A stretch of 64,000 nt of DNA from Luteimonas mephitis DSM 12574 (GCF_000422305.1 NZ_AULN01000014.1:62001-126000); one strand, 5' to 3'; positions 1-8,727 are shown, counted from the stretch's first letter. Numbers and translations: made by a program. The notes: a model not told the origin generated them from the sequence alone.

Positions 1-665
1 CCGACCTGCCCGAACTGATGCGCGAGGAAGGCTTCGCCGGCCTCCAGCATTACTGGATGACGCCGTGGTTCGACCGGGTGCGTTTCGGCCGCTGGGACGA
101 GATCGCCGCGGCAGGCAATCCGGCGCCGGACCTGCCCTACGTCACCGCGATCTGGCACTACGCGCAGGGCATGGCGGCGGTGCGGCAGTCACGCATGGAC
201 GATGCGCAGCGACATCTCGACGCGCTACGCCGCCACGCCGTTGATCCGGCGATGGAAAAGCTCACCATGTGGGACCGCTATCCGCTGGCGCATGCGGTGA
301 AGATCGCCGAACGCAGCGTCGCCGCGGAGCTGGCGGCCGCGCGCGGCGAGCATGCGGCCGCGATTTCGGCGCTGCGCGAAGCGGTCGCGATCGAGGACGC
401 GATTCCTTACGACGAGCCGCCGGGCTGGCACGCGCCGGTCCGGCACACGCTGGGCGCGGTGATGCTGGATGCCGGGCGCGCGGGCGAAGCCGAGCAGGTC
501 TATCGCGAGGAGTTGCAGCGCAATCCGGGCAACGGCTGGTCGTTGTTCGGGCTTGCGCGGAGCCTGGAGTTGCAGGGAAAGACCGGTGAAGCCGCCGCGG
601 TGCGGAAAGATTTCGACAGGGCGTGGGCCAATGCCGATATCCGCCTCGTTGCATCGCGGCTGTAG
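1..665 (+). CDS. TPR-type protein, C-terminal part
   Basis: The reading frame is open to the left edge of the window, so the 5' end is missing; the ATG at position 18 is probably internal. The visible 220 or so residues are helical and alanine-rich. The last 80 residues read like tetratricopeptide units (a GAVMLDAGRAGEAEQVYREE-type helix pair followed by NPGNGWSLFGLARSLELQGK). TPR proteins usually scaffold protein-protein contacts; no catalytic motif is visible here. It is followed at 109 bp by glutathione peroxidase on the same strand. The specific role is unknown. Confidence 0.75.
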   Translation, partial: DLPELMREEGFAGLQHYWMTPWFDRVRFGRWDEIAAAGNPAPDLPYVTAIWHYAQGMAAVRQSRMDDAQRHLDALRRHAVDPAMEKLTMWDRYPLAHAVKIAERSVAAELAAARGEHAAAISALREAVAIEDAIPYDEPPGWHAPVRHTLGAVMLDAGRAGEAEQVYREELQRNPGNGWSLFGLARSLELQGKTGEAAAVRKDFDRAWANADIRLVASRL

Positions 666-773
666 CGAAGGAGCCATCGTGCCTGCCTGCAACCCGGCGT
701 CGCCGGCCGGCGCGCTTGCCAGCCGGCGCGCGGCGATGTTTGATGGCGGCAGCCAAGCGAGGAACGCACCGCC

Positions 774-1256
774 ATGACCACCGCCCATGATTTTTCCGCC
801 GTCGACATCGACGGACACGACAAATCACTGTCCGACTACGCCGGAAAGGTCCTGCTGGTGGTGAACGTGGCCTCGAAGTGCGGATTCACGCCGCAGTACG
901 CGGGGCTGCAACGGCTGTGGCGCGACTACCGCGCCCGCGGGCTGGTAGTGCTGGGTTTCCCGTGCGACCAGTTCGGCCACCAGGAGCCGGGCAACGAGGC
1001 GGACATCCGCAGTTTCTGCTCGCTGACCTACGACGTGGATTTCCCGATGTTCTCGAAGGTAGACGTCAACGGCGACGGCGCGCATCCGCTGTGGAAGTGG
1101 CTCAAGCAGGAGAAGGGTGGCTTCCTCGGCCTGGATGCGATCAAGTGGAATTTCAGCAAGTTCCTGGTGGGCCGCGACGGCAAGGTGATCGCGCGCTATG
1201 CGCCGACCGACAAGCCGGAATCGCTGGCCGATGACATCGAAGCGGCGCTGGCCTGA
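774..1256 (+). CDS. glutathione peroxidase family protein
   Basis: A 160-residue thiol peroxidase that reduces hydrogen peroxide and lipid hydroperoxides, probably with thioredoxin in bacteria of this type. The peroxidatic cysteine is C36 in NVASKCGFT. The family GFPCDQFGHQEPG motif supplies the catalytic glutamine (Q70), and the WNFSKF block supplies tryptophan and asparagine. A further cysteine in the RSFCSL segment may be the resolving one. No signal peptide is seen, so it should be cytoplasmic. The next gene starts 3 bp after its stop, so the two are probably co-transcribed. Confidence 0.93.
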   Translation: MTTAHDFSAVDIDGHDKSLSDYAGKVLLVVNVASKCGFTPQYAGLQRLWRDYRARGLVVLGFPCDQFGHQEPGNEADIRSFCSLTYDVDFPMFSKVDVNGDGAHPLWKWLKQEKGGFLGLDAIKWNFSKFLVGRDGKVIARYAPTDKPESLADDIEAALA

Positions 1257-1259
1257 GCC

Positions 1260-1643
1260 ATGGCGGCTGCCGAACGCCAGTACCGCATCGCGATCACGCC
1301 GCACGGCAAGGGCCTGCGCGTGCACGTTGCCGGGCAGTCCGGCATCGACACCACGCTGGCCTACTGGCGCGAAATCGCCGGGGCGGCGCGCGAACGCAAG
1401 GCGGTTTCGCTGCTGCTGGTCGACGAGCTGGTGGGCACGCCGCTGGGCGAGGACGACTGGCTGCGCGTGGTGACCGGCCTGCAGGGCGAGGGCCTGGAGC
1501 GGCTGCGGATCGCCCACGTCAAGCCGCTGGGGCTGCAGCAGGTGGAGTTCTGCGAGATCTTCGCCCGCGATGCCGGGATCGAGGCGCGCGTGTTCGAGAA
1601 CGAAGCCTTGGCCGACATCTGGCTCAAGTACGGAGAGCGATAG
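1260..1643 (+). CDS. conserved hypothetical protein (127 aa)
   Basis: A 127-residue soluble protein that begins 3 bp after the glutathione peroxidase stop, which implies one transcript. It has a basic N-terminal strand, a central acidic stretch (LLLVDELVGTPLGEDDW) and a C-terminal block with IAHVKPLGLQQVEFCEIFA and VFENEALADIWLKYGER. The alternating strand/helix pattern recalls a small alpha/beta domain of STAS-like type, but I cannot assign a family from sequence alone. Codon use matches its neighbours, so it looks like a real gene. No function is proposed. Confidence 0.7.
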   Translation: MAAAERQYRIAITPHGKGLRVHVAGQSGIDTTLAYWREIAGAARERKAVSLLLVDELVGTPLGEDDWLRVVTGLQGEGLERLRIAHVKPLGLQQVEFCEIFARDAGIEARVFENEALADIWLKYGER

Positions 1644-1677
1644 GCGCCCGCGCCCGCGCCGCGGGTGCGCCGGGGAT

Positions 1678-2229
1678 TCAGGTGTAGGCGGGCTTGTTCA
1701 GCGCCTCGGGCGGCAGCAGCCCCAGCATCTCCTGGATGAAGCCGTCGATCATCTCCTCCGAATAGCCGCGGTGGACGTAGGCGACCTTGCCGTCGACGCC
1801 GATGATGAACATGTTCGGCAGCGTGGTGACGCCATAGGTGTCGCTGGTCCGGCCATGGCTGTCGCGGATGAAGTTCAGGGGAATGTCGCGGTTGGCGCGC
1901 ACGACGGCGTTGAAGTCGCGCCGGTCTTCCTTGAAGTTCACCGCGATGATCTCGAGGTGTTCGCGCCCGACCACGGCCTGCACCTTGCCCAGCATCGGCA
2001 ATTCGCGCCGGCACGGCCCGCACCACGACGCCCAGAAGGTGACGATCACGACCTTGCCACGGTGCTGGCTGACAGTAACCGGGTTTCCGTCGCGGTCGTT
2101 GCCGAGCGCATCGGGCGGGACGTCGCCGGGGCGCGGCTGCGCAGGCAGGTCCTGGCCCGCGCCGGCCGGCGCGGCGGGCAACAGGCACAGCACGGCGGCC
2201 ATGCAGGCCGCTATCAGCATCGTCTTCAT
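1678..2229 (-). CDS. TlpA-like periplasmic thioredoxin
   Basis: A 183-residue protein. Residues 1-24 form a signal peptide (MKTMLIAACMAAVLCLL core). A thioredoxin-like domain follows with the redox motif W-C70-G-P-C73 and a later cis-proline region (TTLPNMFII). It should work in the periplasm as a thiol-disulfide reductant, for example in cytochrome c maturation or sulfur chemistry. The start at 2229 is preferred over an upstream ATG at 2286: it begins directly with the signal peptide and is preceded by a GGGGAGCGGG ribosome site. It lies upstream of, and apart from, the oppositely positioned fpr promoter. Confidence 0.85.
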   Translation of the reverse strand: MKTMLIAACMAAVLCLLPAAPAGAGQDLPAQPRPGDVPPDALGNDRDGNPVTVSQHRGKVVIVTFWASWCGPCRRELPMLGKVQAVVGREHLEIIAVNFKEDRRDFNAVVRANRDIPLNFIRDSHGRTSDTYGVTTLPNMFIIGVDGKVAYVHRGYSEEMIDGFIQEMLGLLPPEALNKPAYT

Positions 2230-2307
2230 TCCCGCTCCCCGTCCGATGGCGCGAGCATATCCGGCGGAGCGGGGCGTGCCAAACACGCCGGACGCAATGC
2301 CGCAGCT

Positions 2308-2329
2308 CGGGGGCGTAGCCCCGACCTAC
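2308..2329 (-). repeat. REP-like palindrome, GTAGGTCGGGG family
   Basis: Read on the minus strand this is GTAGGTCGGGGCTACGCCCC plus G, a short stem with GTCGGGG/CCCCGAC arms. The same unit occurs three times at 63.1-63.3 kb, and a relative is at 25.5 kb. Its GTAG head contains the TAG stop codon (2326-2328) of the ferredoxin-NADP reductase gene. Confidence 0.7.
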
Positions 2330-3135
2330 TTCTCGACGAAGGCGCGTTCGAACACGTAGTGGCCGGGCACGCCGATGCGCGGCGCCGCGGTGAAGCCGCG
2401 GGCATCGAGCAGGCTGCGGAAGTCGGCCAGCATCTGCGGGCCGCCGCAGATCATGGCGCGGTCGTGTTCGGCGTCGAGCGGGGGCAGGCCGAGGTCGCCG
2501 GCGATGCGGCCGCTGTCGAGCAGGGTGGTCAGGCGGCCGCGCTGGTCGCGGCCGTCGAAGCTGAAGTCCTGGCGCGAGACCGCGGGGTAGTACAGCAGTT
2601 TCTGCGCGATCTGCTCGCCGAGGAATTCGTGCCGCGGCAGTTCGTTGGCGATGTAGTCGCGATAGGCGAGGTCGTCGGTGTTGCGCACGCCGTGGCAGAG
2701 CACGACGTGGTCGAAGCGTTCGTAGGTTTCCGGATCCTTGACGATCGCAAGCCACGGGGCGAGGCCGGTGCCGGTGCCCAGCAGGTAGAGGTTGCGGCCC
2801 GGGTGCAGGTCGTGGAGCAGCAGGGTGCCGGTGGGCTTGCGGCCGATCAGCAGGCTGTCGCCGGGGCGGATGTCCTTCAGTCGCGAGGTCAGCGGGCCGT
2901 CGGGCACCTTGATGCTGAAGAACTCCAGCTGCTCTTCCCAGTTGGAGCTGGCGATCGAGTACGCGCGCAGCAGTGGCCTGGACGAGCCGTCCGCCTGCGG
3001 GACTTCCAGCCCGATCATCACGAACTGGCCGTTGTCGAAGCGGAAACCGTCGTCGCGGGTGGTGGTGAAGCTGAAGTAGTCGTCCGTCCAGTGACGGACA
3101 TCCAGCACCGTTTCGGTGCCAAATGCGGGAGACAT
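2326..3135 (-). CDS. fpr: ferredoxin--NADP(+) reductase
   Basis: A 269-residue flavoprotein that moves electrons between NADP(H) and ferredoxin or flavodoxin in the cytoplasm. The FAD-binding domain holds RAYSIASSNWEE. The NAD(P)-binding domain holds GTGTGLAPWL, then CHGVRN and the late MICGGPQM motif, in the order typical of bacterial Fpr (about 258 residues). The start at 3135 matches the family length; an ATG at 3168 would add residues and falls inside the likely -10 box. The stop codon lies within a REP-like repeat. Neighbouring genes give no single partner. Confidence 0.9.
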   Translation of the reverse strand: MSPAFGTETVLDVRHWTDDYFSFTTTRDDGFRFDNGQFVMIGLEVPQADGSSRPLLRAYSIASSNWEEQLEFFSIKVPDGPLTSRLKDIRPGDSLLIGRKPTGTLLLHDLHPGRNLYLLGTGTGLAPWLAIVKDPETYERFDHVVLCHGVRNTDDLAYRDYIANELPRHEFLGEQIAQKLLYYPAVSRQDFSFDGRDQRGRLTTLLDSGRIAGDLGLPPLDAEHDRAMICGGPQMLADFRSLLDARGFTAAPRIGVPGHYVFERAFVEK

Positions 3136-3166
3136 GCGGGGAGGGGGGGTGAACTGCGAGGCGCGC

Positions 3167-3172
3167 ATTTTA
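3167..3172 (-). promoter_or_regulatory. -10 box for fpr (TAAAAT)
   Basis: On the minus strand GGCTAAAATG contains a near-consensus sigma-70 -10 hexamer about 32 bp upstream of the chosen fpr start. The same GGCTAAAAT context stands before fumarase and glutaryl-CoA dehydrogenase in this window. No clear -35 is seen. Confidence 0.5.
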
Positions 3173-3323
3173 GCCGATATGCCGCGGACCGCGCCGTGGC
3201 AGCCCGGGCTGCGGCGGGAGCAGCGGCATCCGGCTCGCAAGCAGGAGCTCGCGGCCATGGGCTGCTGCTACAGGATGGCTGGTCGCGGCCATACTTGTGT
3301 GCCTGATTTGCTGCGGAGATCCC

Positions 3324-5486
3324 ATGGGAGACTGGCGCCTGCTCGGCTGGGCTGGAAGGGCGGCGTGGACGTGCCTGGCGCTGGCCGTGCCATGCGGCGC
3401 GCCTGCGGCACCGCCGACCGGTGCCGATGCGGCCGCGGCGGCCGAACTCGACCGCGTGGTCGTCACCGCCACGCGCCAGCCGGACGATGCGCTGCTGGTG
3501 CCGGCGGCGGTCGACGTGGTCGATGCCGGCGCCCTGCTTCGTGCGCAGCCGGGGTTGAGCCTGTCCGAATCGCTGCAGCGGGTGCCCGGCGTGGTCGCGC
3601 GCGACCGCCAGAACGAGGCGCAGGGGCTGCAGGTCTCGATCCGCGGTTTCGGCGCGCGTTCCACTTTCGGCATTCGCGGCGTGCGCCTGTACAGCGACGG
3701 CATCCCGGCGACGATGCCCGACGGGCAGGGGCAGGTATCGCATTTCATGCTCGAATCCGCCGGCCGCATCGAGGTCCTGCGCGGACCGTTCTCGGCGCTG
3801 TACGGCAATTCGTCCGGCGGCGTGATCTCGGTGTTCAGTGCCGACCCACCGGCGACACCGGAATTTTCGGTGGGGATGGACGCGGGCAGCGACGGACTGC
3901 ACCGCGGGTTGGTGTCGTGGCATGCGCCGTGGCCCGGTGAGCGCGACGGCGGCGTGCTGGTGGACATGGACCATGTCGACGGCAGCGGCTTCCGCGACCA
4001 CAGCAGGTCGCGACAGGCGACGGGACAGGCGGTGCTCCAGGGCGCGTTCGGCAACGACGGGCGCTACACCGTGCTGCTCAACTCGCACGACCTGCGCGCC
4101 GATGACCCGCAGGGTCTCACCGGCGCGCAGTCGCGCGGCGACCGGCGTGCGGCCAGCAAGGGCGCGCTGGACTTCGACACCCGCAAGACCGTGCACCAGG
4201 ACCAGGCCGGCCTGCATGTCGAGCAACCGCTGTCGGCGCACCACGCGTTGTCGTTGACCGCGTACGGCGGCACCCGCGACACCACGCAGGTGCTGTCGAT
4301 CCCGGTGTTCGTGCAGGCCGACCCGCTGCAGGGCGGGGGCGCGATCGAGCTCGACCGCCGGTACGGCGGCGCCGACCTGCGCTGGCGTTGGAGCACGCAG
4401 CTGCTGGAGCGACCGTTCTCGCTGGTGGCCGGCGTCGAATACAGCGTGTCCGGCGAGCGTCGTCGCGGCTACGAGAACTTCGTTGGCCAGCGGCTTGGCG
4501 TGTTCGGTGCGTTGCGGCGCGACGAAGACAACCGGGTTAGCGGGCGCGATGCCTATGCGCAGGCCAACTGGCAGCCCGCCGAGCGCTGGCGCATCAACCT
4601 CGGCTTGCGCCACAGCCAGGTGCGCTTTGCATCCGACGATGATTACGTCACCGCCGACAATCCCGACGACAGCGGGCGCCTGCAGTACTCGCGCAGTTCG
4701 CCGGTGGCCGGCGTGCTGTTCCGGCTTACGCCCACGGCGAGCGTGTACGCGAACGCGGGCGCCGGCTTCGAGACGCCGACGTTCTCCGAGCTGGCGTACC
4801 GCGCCGACGGCGCCAGCGGCCTCAACGACCTGCGCGCGGCGCGCAGCCGCAACGCGGAGGTCGGCGTGCGCGGCCGCGGCGCGCGGCTGGAATACTCGGC
4901 GGCGCTGTTCGACAGTCGCACGCGCGGCGAGCTGGTGGCAGTGGCCAACCGGGGCGGGCGCAGCATCTACGCCAACGCCGGGATCACGCGCCGCCGCGGC
5001 GCCGAGCTGTCGCTGTCCGGCACGTTCTCGCCGCAGTGGCGCTACGCGGCCGCGTACACGCTCCTCGACGCGCGCTACGGCAGCGACTTCACCACCTGTG
5101 CCGCGATGCCCTGCGGCGACGGCGACGTGCTGATCGAGGATGGGCATCGCATCCCGGGGCTATCCCGCCATGCGGCCTGGGCGGAGCTGCGGCGGAGCAT
5201 CGGCGCGGATACCGACCTGGTGCTCGACGGACGCTTCGCCGATCGCGTGTACGTCGACGATGGCAGCGACGAGAGCGCGCCGGCGTACGCGGTGTTCGGC
5301 CTTGCCGCCGAGCGCCGGTTCGAGGCGTTCGGCCTGCAGTGGCGCGGCTACGCGCGGATCGACAACCTGTTCGACCGCGCATACGTCGGCTCGGTGATCG
5401 TGAACGACGGCAACGGCCGCTACTACGAACCGGCGCCGGGGCGGGGCTGGGTGCTCGGGGTGCGTGCGCGCAAGGCGTTCGACTGA
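3324..5486 (+). CDS. TonB-dependent receptor, PqqU/YncD-like
   Basis: A 720-residue outer-membrane transporter. A signal peptide (about 1-30) is followed by a TonB-box-like stretch (DRVVVTATR), a plug domain and a 22-strand barrel that ends in a terminal aromatic-rich strand. Several blocks match E. coli YncD/PqqU, the pyrroloquinoline quinone receptor, as I remember it: the plug motifs IRGFGARSTFGIRG and DGIPATMPDGQGQ, LRGPFSALYGN, FETPTFSELAYRADG, and near the end DNLFDRAYVGSVIVNDGNGR. Importing PQQ is therefore a reasonable inference, but another small ligand cannot be excluded. The start at 3324 is chosen for its GGAGAT ribosome site. No PQQ enzyme gene lies nearby. Confidence 0.85.
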   Translation: MGDWRLLGWAGRAAWTCLALAVPCGAPAAPPTGADAAAAAELDRVVVTATRQPDDALLVPAAVDVVDAGALLRAQPGLSLSESLQRVPGVVARDRQNEAQGLQVSIRGFGARSTFGIRGVRLYSDGIPATMPDGQGQVSHFMLESAGRIEVLRGPFSALYGNSSGGVISVFSADPPATPEFSVGMDAGSDGLHRGLVSWHAPWPGERDGGVLVDMDHVDGSGFRDHSRSRQATGQAVLQGAFGNDGRYTVLLNSHDLRADDPQGLTGAQSRGDRRAASKGALDFDTRKTVHQDQAGLHVEQPLSAHHALSLTAYGGTRDTTQVLSIPVFVQADPLQGGGAIELDRRYGGADLRWRWSTQLLERPFSLVAGVEYSVSGERRRGYENFVGQRLGVFGALRRDEDNRVSGRDAYAQANWQPAERWRINLGLRHSQVRFASDDDYVTADNPDDSGRLQYSRSSPVAGVLFRLTPTASVYANAGAGFETPTFSELAYRADGASGLNDLRAARSRNAEVGVRGRGARLEYSAALFDSRTRGELVAVANRGGRSIYANAGITRRRGAELSLSGTFSPQWRYAAAYTLLDARYGSDFTTCAAMPCGDGDVLIEDGHRIPGLSRHAAWAELRRSIGADTDLVLDGRFADRVYVDDGSDESAPAYAVFGLAAERRFEAFGLQWRGYARIDNLFDRAYVGSVIVNDGNGRYYEPAPGRGWVLGVRARKAFD

Positions 5487-5651
5487 AGCACGGACACGAA
5501 TCGGCGCCACGGGAATGCGCGCCGCGGCGGCCGGTCCTGGCGGCGACCTGGAAGATGCGGTGCCCTGGAATCGCATGGCGGCGGCGACGCGGTCGCCTGC
5601 GCGCGGCGCCGGTCGACAGGGAGATCACGATCGCTGGCGCACCATGCTGGA

Positions 5652-6275
5652 ATGACGCTTACCACCGGCACGCTCTGGACCATCGGCCATTCCACGCGCG
5701 AGTGGGAAGTATTCGCCGGCATGTTGCGCGAGGCCGGCATCGAGGTGCTGGCCGATGTCCGCCGCTTTGCCGGTTCGCGGCGAAACCCGCAGTTCTCGCC
5801 GCTGGCGATGGGGCCGGCGCTGGAAGCGGCGGACATCGACTACGTGCCGATGCCGGAGTTTGGCGGGCGGCGGAAACCACGAGCGGATTCGCCCAACGGC
5901 GCGTGGCGGGTCGAGGCGTTCCGTGCGTACGCCGATTACATGGCCGAGCCGGAGTTCGTCCTCGCGCGCGAGCGACTGATGCGGCTGGCGCGCGAACGAC
6001 GCGTTGCGGTGATGTGCGCCGAGGCGGTGTGGTGGCGCTGCCACCGGCGCCTGATCGCCGACGACTTCACCGCGCGCGGCTGGCAGGTCCTGCACCTGAT
6101 GGCGCCGGGCAAGGCAACGGTGCATCCATTGAGCCCGGATGCGCGGATGGTGGACGGCGTGCTGCGCTATCCGGCGCCGGAGCAAGGGCAGGGGCGGTTG
6201 CCGGACGGCGGGGAAAGCCCGCAGGAGCGGCCGCAGGCGCAGCCGGCCGCTCCCGGGGAAGGCGTCAGCGGATGA
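5652..6275 (+). CDS. DUF488 family protein
   Basis: A 207-residue cytoplasmic protein of the DUF488 family. It shows the family hallmarks WTIGHSTR near the N-terminus, LADVRRFAGSRRNPQF, and the MCAE...WRCHRRLIAD block that suggests a nucleic-acid or nucleotide ligand site. The biochemical function of the family is not established. The last 30 residues are proline- and glutamine-rich and look disordered. It overlaps the convergent stress-protein gene by 11 bp at the 3' end. Confidence 0.8.
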   Translation: MTLTTGTLWTIGHSTREWEVFAGMLREAGIEVLADVRRFAGSRRNPQFSPLAMGPALEAADIDYVPMPEFGGRRKPRADSPNGAWRVEAFRAYADYMAEPEFVLARERLMRLARERRVAVMCAEAVWWRCHRRLIADDFTARGWQVLHLMAPGKATVHPLSPDARMVDGVLRYPAPEQGQGRLPDGGESPQERPQAQPAAPGEGVSG

Positions 6276-6687
6276 CGGTCAGCGGCACCTTCGACTGCGC
6301 CAGGACCTTGGTGGCAACCGAACCCAGCAGCAGGCTCTTGAGCGCGGTCTGGCCGCGGGAGCCCATCACGATCAGGTCGGCCTCGTGCTTGTCGGCGTGG
6401 CGCGCGATTTCATCGGCCGGCTCGCCGACGAGGAAGACCTCGGTGAACTCGAGCTTGGCGCGTTGCAGCATGCGCCGCGCCTTGTGCGCCGCGTACTCGC
6501 TGTTGCTGTCGTAGTACTCCGCCGTGGCCTTGCGGCCGAGCTTGTTGCTTGCGGCCTTGAGCAAGGGCAGCGACACATTGACGAGGGTCAGCTTCGGCGG
6601 CTTGGCGAACTGTTTCGAAAGCTGCACGACATGCTTGGTCGCGCGGTCGCTGGCGGCGCTGCCGTCTACGGCGAGCAGGATGTTCAT
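6265..6687 (-). CDS. universal stress protein (UspA family)
   Basis: A 140-residue Usp-fold protein. It opens with NILLAVDGSAAS, where the early aspartate contacts ATP in ATP-binding members. It ends with MGSRGQTALKSLLLGSV, which fits the G-x2-G-x9-G-S ATP-binding signature, so it is probably an ATP-binding type Usp. The start at 6687 has a GGAGAACGCC ribosome site; the ATG four codons upstream lacks one. It is cytoplasmic and usually induced by stress or growth arrest. Confidence 0.92.
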   Translation of the reverse strand: MNILLAVDGSAASDRATKHVVQLSKQFAKPPKLTLVNVSLPLLKAASNKLGRKATAEYYDSNSEYAAHKARRMLQRAKLEFTEVFLVGEPADEIARHADKHEADLIVMGSRGQTALKSLLLGSVATKVLAQSKVPLTVIR

Positions 6688-6848
6688 GGCGTTCTCCATG
6701 GCAGGGGATCCGGTGGGGCGGCGAGCGTGGAATGCCGCATGTGCCTAGTGTGGCCGATCGGCAGCCGGATGCGTTGATCCCGATCAAGGTGGGAGCGCCC
6801 ACGCGCGCCCACGCGCGGCCCGTCCAGGCCCGGCGTGGCATGCCCGGC

Positions 6849-6923
6849 TCAGCGATACCCTGCGGCCTGCAGTTCGAACGGTTTCGCATAGCGCTCCGCC
6901 CTGCGCCATCAGCTCCCCGTCCG
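6849..6923 (-). pseudogene. remnant of an ABC transporter 3' end
   Basis: This stretch is a diverged copy of the last 75 or so bases of the ABC transporter gene at 8822-10651. Read on the minus strand it gives ELMAQG, then after a one-base shift ERYAKPFELQAAGYR and TGA, against QLMAQGERYAELFELQAAGYR and stop in the intact gene. Relative to the intact copy there is one extra C in the CGCTCCGCC run. It abuts the stop codon of the UbiB-like gene. Too short and frameshifted to be a gene. Confidence 0.75.
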
Positions 6924-8642
6924 TCAGCGAGGCCCGCGTTCCTCGCGCGGGCGCGCCTTGTGATCTCCGAACAGCGCGCTGGCCACGATCGAAATCCCCA
7001 GCCCGGCGCCGACGATGAACAGCACCAGCGCGATGGCGGGATAGCCGAACAGCCGGGAGTCCGTGTCGACCCGCATCATCATCGCCGAGGCCACGATCAG
7101 CGCGGCGGTGACCAGCGCCGCGCTGACCCGGTTGGCGATCTTCTGCAGGTTTTCCATCAGGTGCGATTCTTCCAGACCGGTCATGCGCACCTGCATCCGG
7201 TTCTCGGCCAGCAGCGAGAGCACGTCGGAAACCTTGCGCGGAGCTTCGCGCAGCAGCGCCTGCACGTCGATCAACTCGCTGGCCAGGTTCGAAGGCGACA
7301 GGGCCTTCTTCAGCCGCTCGCGCATGACGTGCTCGAGGTGGCGCTCGATCACGGCCTTGACGTCGAGCTCCGGGTCGAGCGCGTGGGACACCTGTTCCAG
7401 ATTGAGCAGGGTCTTGCCCAGCAGGCTCATTTCCGGGGGCGTGCGCAAGCCGCACATGGTGGAGCGGCCGACCAGGTCGATCATCAGACGGCCTTCCGAC
7501 AGCGATCCCGCACCGGAGCGGGCGGCATACGTGGCGACCATCTGGCCGACCTCGCGCAGGAAACGCGCCTCGTCGAAATCCTCCAGCCGGGTGCCCATCG
7601 CGATCGCCTCGGCGGCGACTTCCTCGCCGCGGCCGTCGACGGCGGCGAACAGCAGCTTCAGCAGACGCTCGCGACGCTTCGGCGGCACGTGCGCGACCAT
7701 GCCGAGGTCGAACAGCGCCAGCCGGCCGTCGTTGGTCACCAGCAGGTTGCCCGGGTGCGGATCGGCGTGGATCTCGCCGTGCACGAACACCTGGTCCAGG
7801 TAGCCGCGCATCAGCGCCGATGCCAGCCCGGACATGTCGTGCTCGGTGCGGCGCAGGCCGGAGATCTCGGTGACCTTGGTGCCCTGCACGAGCTCCATCG
7901 TCAGCACACGCCTGGCGGTCAGGTCCCACACCGGTGCCGGCACCAGCAGTTCCGGATAGCCCTGCAGGTGCTGGCCGAAGCGCTCGAGGTTCTGCGCTTC
8001 GGCCTGGTAGTCGAGTTCGGCCAGCAGGGTGCGACGGAACTCCTGCACCCAGTCGGCGAAGCGCAAGCGCCGGCCGATGTCGGTCATGCGGTCCGCGCCG
8101 CCAGCGAGGTGGGCGAGGGCGTCGAGGTCGGCGCGCATGATGTCGACGATGCCGGGCCGCTGCACCTTCACCGCCACCAGCCGGCCGTCGCGCAGCGTGG
8201 CGCGGTGCACCTGCGCCAGGGACGCGCAGCCCAGCGGCTGTTCGTCGAACTGCGCGAATGCCTTGCTGATGCGCACGCCCAGCTCGGACTCGACGACCGC
8301 GCGGACCTGTTCGAAGGGAATCGGCGCGACGTCGTCCTGCATGCGCTCCAGTGCGACCAGGAACGGCGGCGGCACCATGTCGGGCCGCGTGGAGAGCGCC
8401 TGGCCGATCTTGATGAAGGTCGGGCCCAGCGCCTCGAGGTCATCGACGAACTCCTCGGGCTTGCCTTCGGTCGCGGGCGGTTCGCCGTCGGCGACGCCGT
8501 CGGCGGCATCCAGGTCCAGGCCGGAAAACACGCCGGCGCTGCGGTACTTGACCAGGAAACGCAGGATCTGCGTGGTGCGGGCGATGCCCCGCGGCTGGTG
8601 GGCCCCGGGGTCGTTGTCGTGCGCGGATTCGTTCGTGTCCAT
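6924..8642 (-). CDS. UbiB/ABC1 family atypical kinase
   Basis: A 572-residue protein of the UbiB/AarF/ABC1 family, atypical kinase-like ATPases linked to ubiquinone biosynthesis or lipid handling. Visible motifs in order are KIGQALSTRPD (the KxGQ loop), CASLAQVH (variant alanine-rich loop), VKVQRPG, HADPHPGN and LFDLGMV, followed near residues 505-555 by two C-terminal membrane segments. It is not beside ubiE or ubiJ, so it may be a second UbiB-like protein rather than the main ubiB. It is transcribed in the same direction as the ABC transporter upstream, 180 bp away. Confidence 0.85.
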   Translation of the reverse strand: MDTNESAHDNDPGAHQPRGIARTTQILRFLVKYRSAGVFSGLDLDAADGVADGEPPATEGKPEEFVDDLEALGPTFIKIGQALSTRPDMVPPPFLVALERMQDDVAPIPFEQVRAVVESELGVRISKAFAQFDEQPLGCASLAQVHRATLRDGRLVAVKVQRPGIVDIMRADLDALAHLAGGADRMTDIGRRLRFADWVQEFRRTLLAELDYQAEAQNLERFGQHLQGYPELLVPAPVWDLTARRVLTMELVQGTKVTEISGLRRTEHDMSGLASALMRGYLDQVFVHGEIHADPHPGNLLVTNDGRLALFDLGMVAHVPPKRRERLLKLLFAAVDGRGEEVAAEAIAMGTRLEDFDEARFLREVGQMVATYAARSGAGSLSEGRLMIDLVGRSTMCGLRTPPEMSLLGKTLLNLEQVSHALDPELDVKAVIERHLEHVMRERLKKALSPSNLASELIDVQALLREAPRKVSDVLSLLAENRMQVRMTGLEESHLMENLQKIANRVSAALVTAALIVASAMMMRVDTDSRLFGYPAIALVLFIVGAGLGISIVASALFGDHKARPREERGPR

Positions 8643-8727
8643 GCACGCAGCCTAGCCCGTGCTGCGTCAAGGGCCCTTTCATCCGTCGGGCCACCCCGGC
8701 CGCACCCGGAATGCCGGCAAAACCGAT

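Noticed and set aside
1570-3306. Long open frame of 578 codons antisense to the thioredoxin and fpr genes
   Set aside because: It is the shadow of real genes on the other strand in very GC-rich DNA; its residue composition is unlike a folded protein and it has no domain.
3018-5147. Open frame of 709 codons opposite the TonB receptor
   Set aside because: It mirrors the receptor gene, is rich in Arg/Ala/His, and has no motif or ribosome site.
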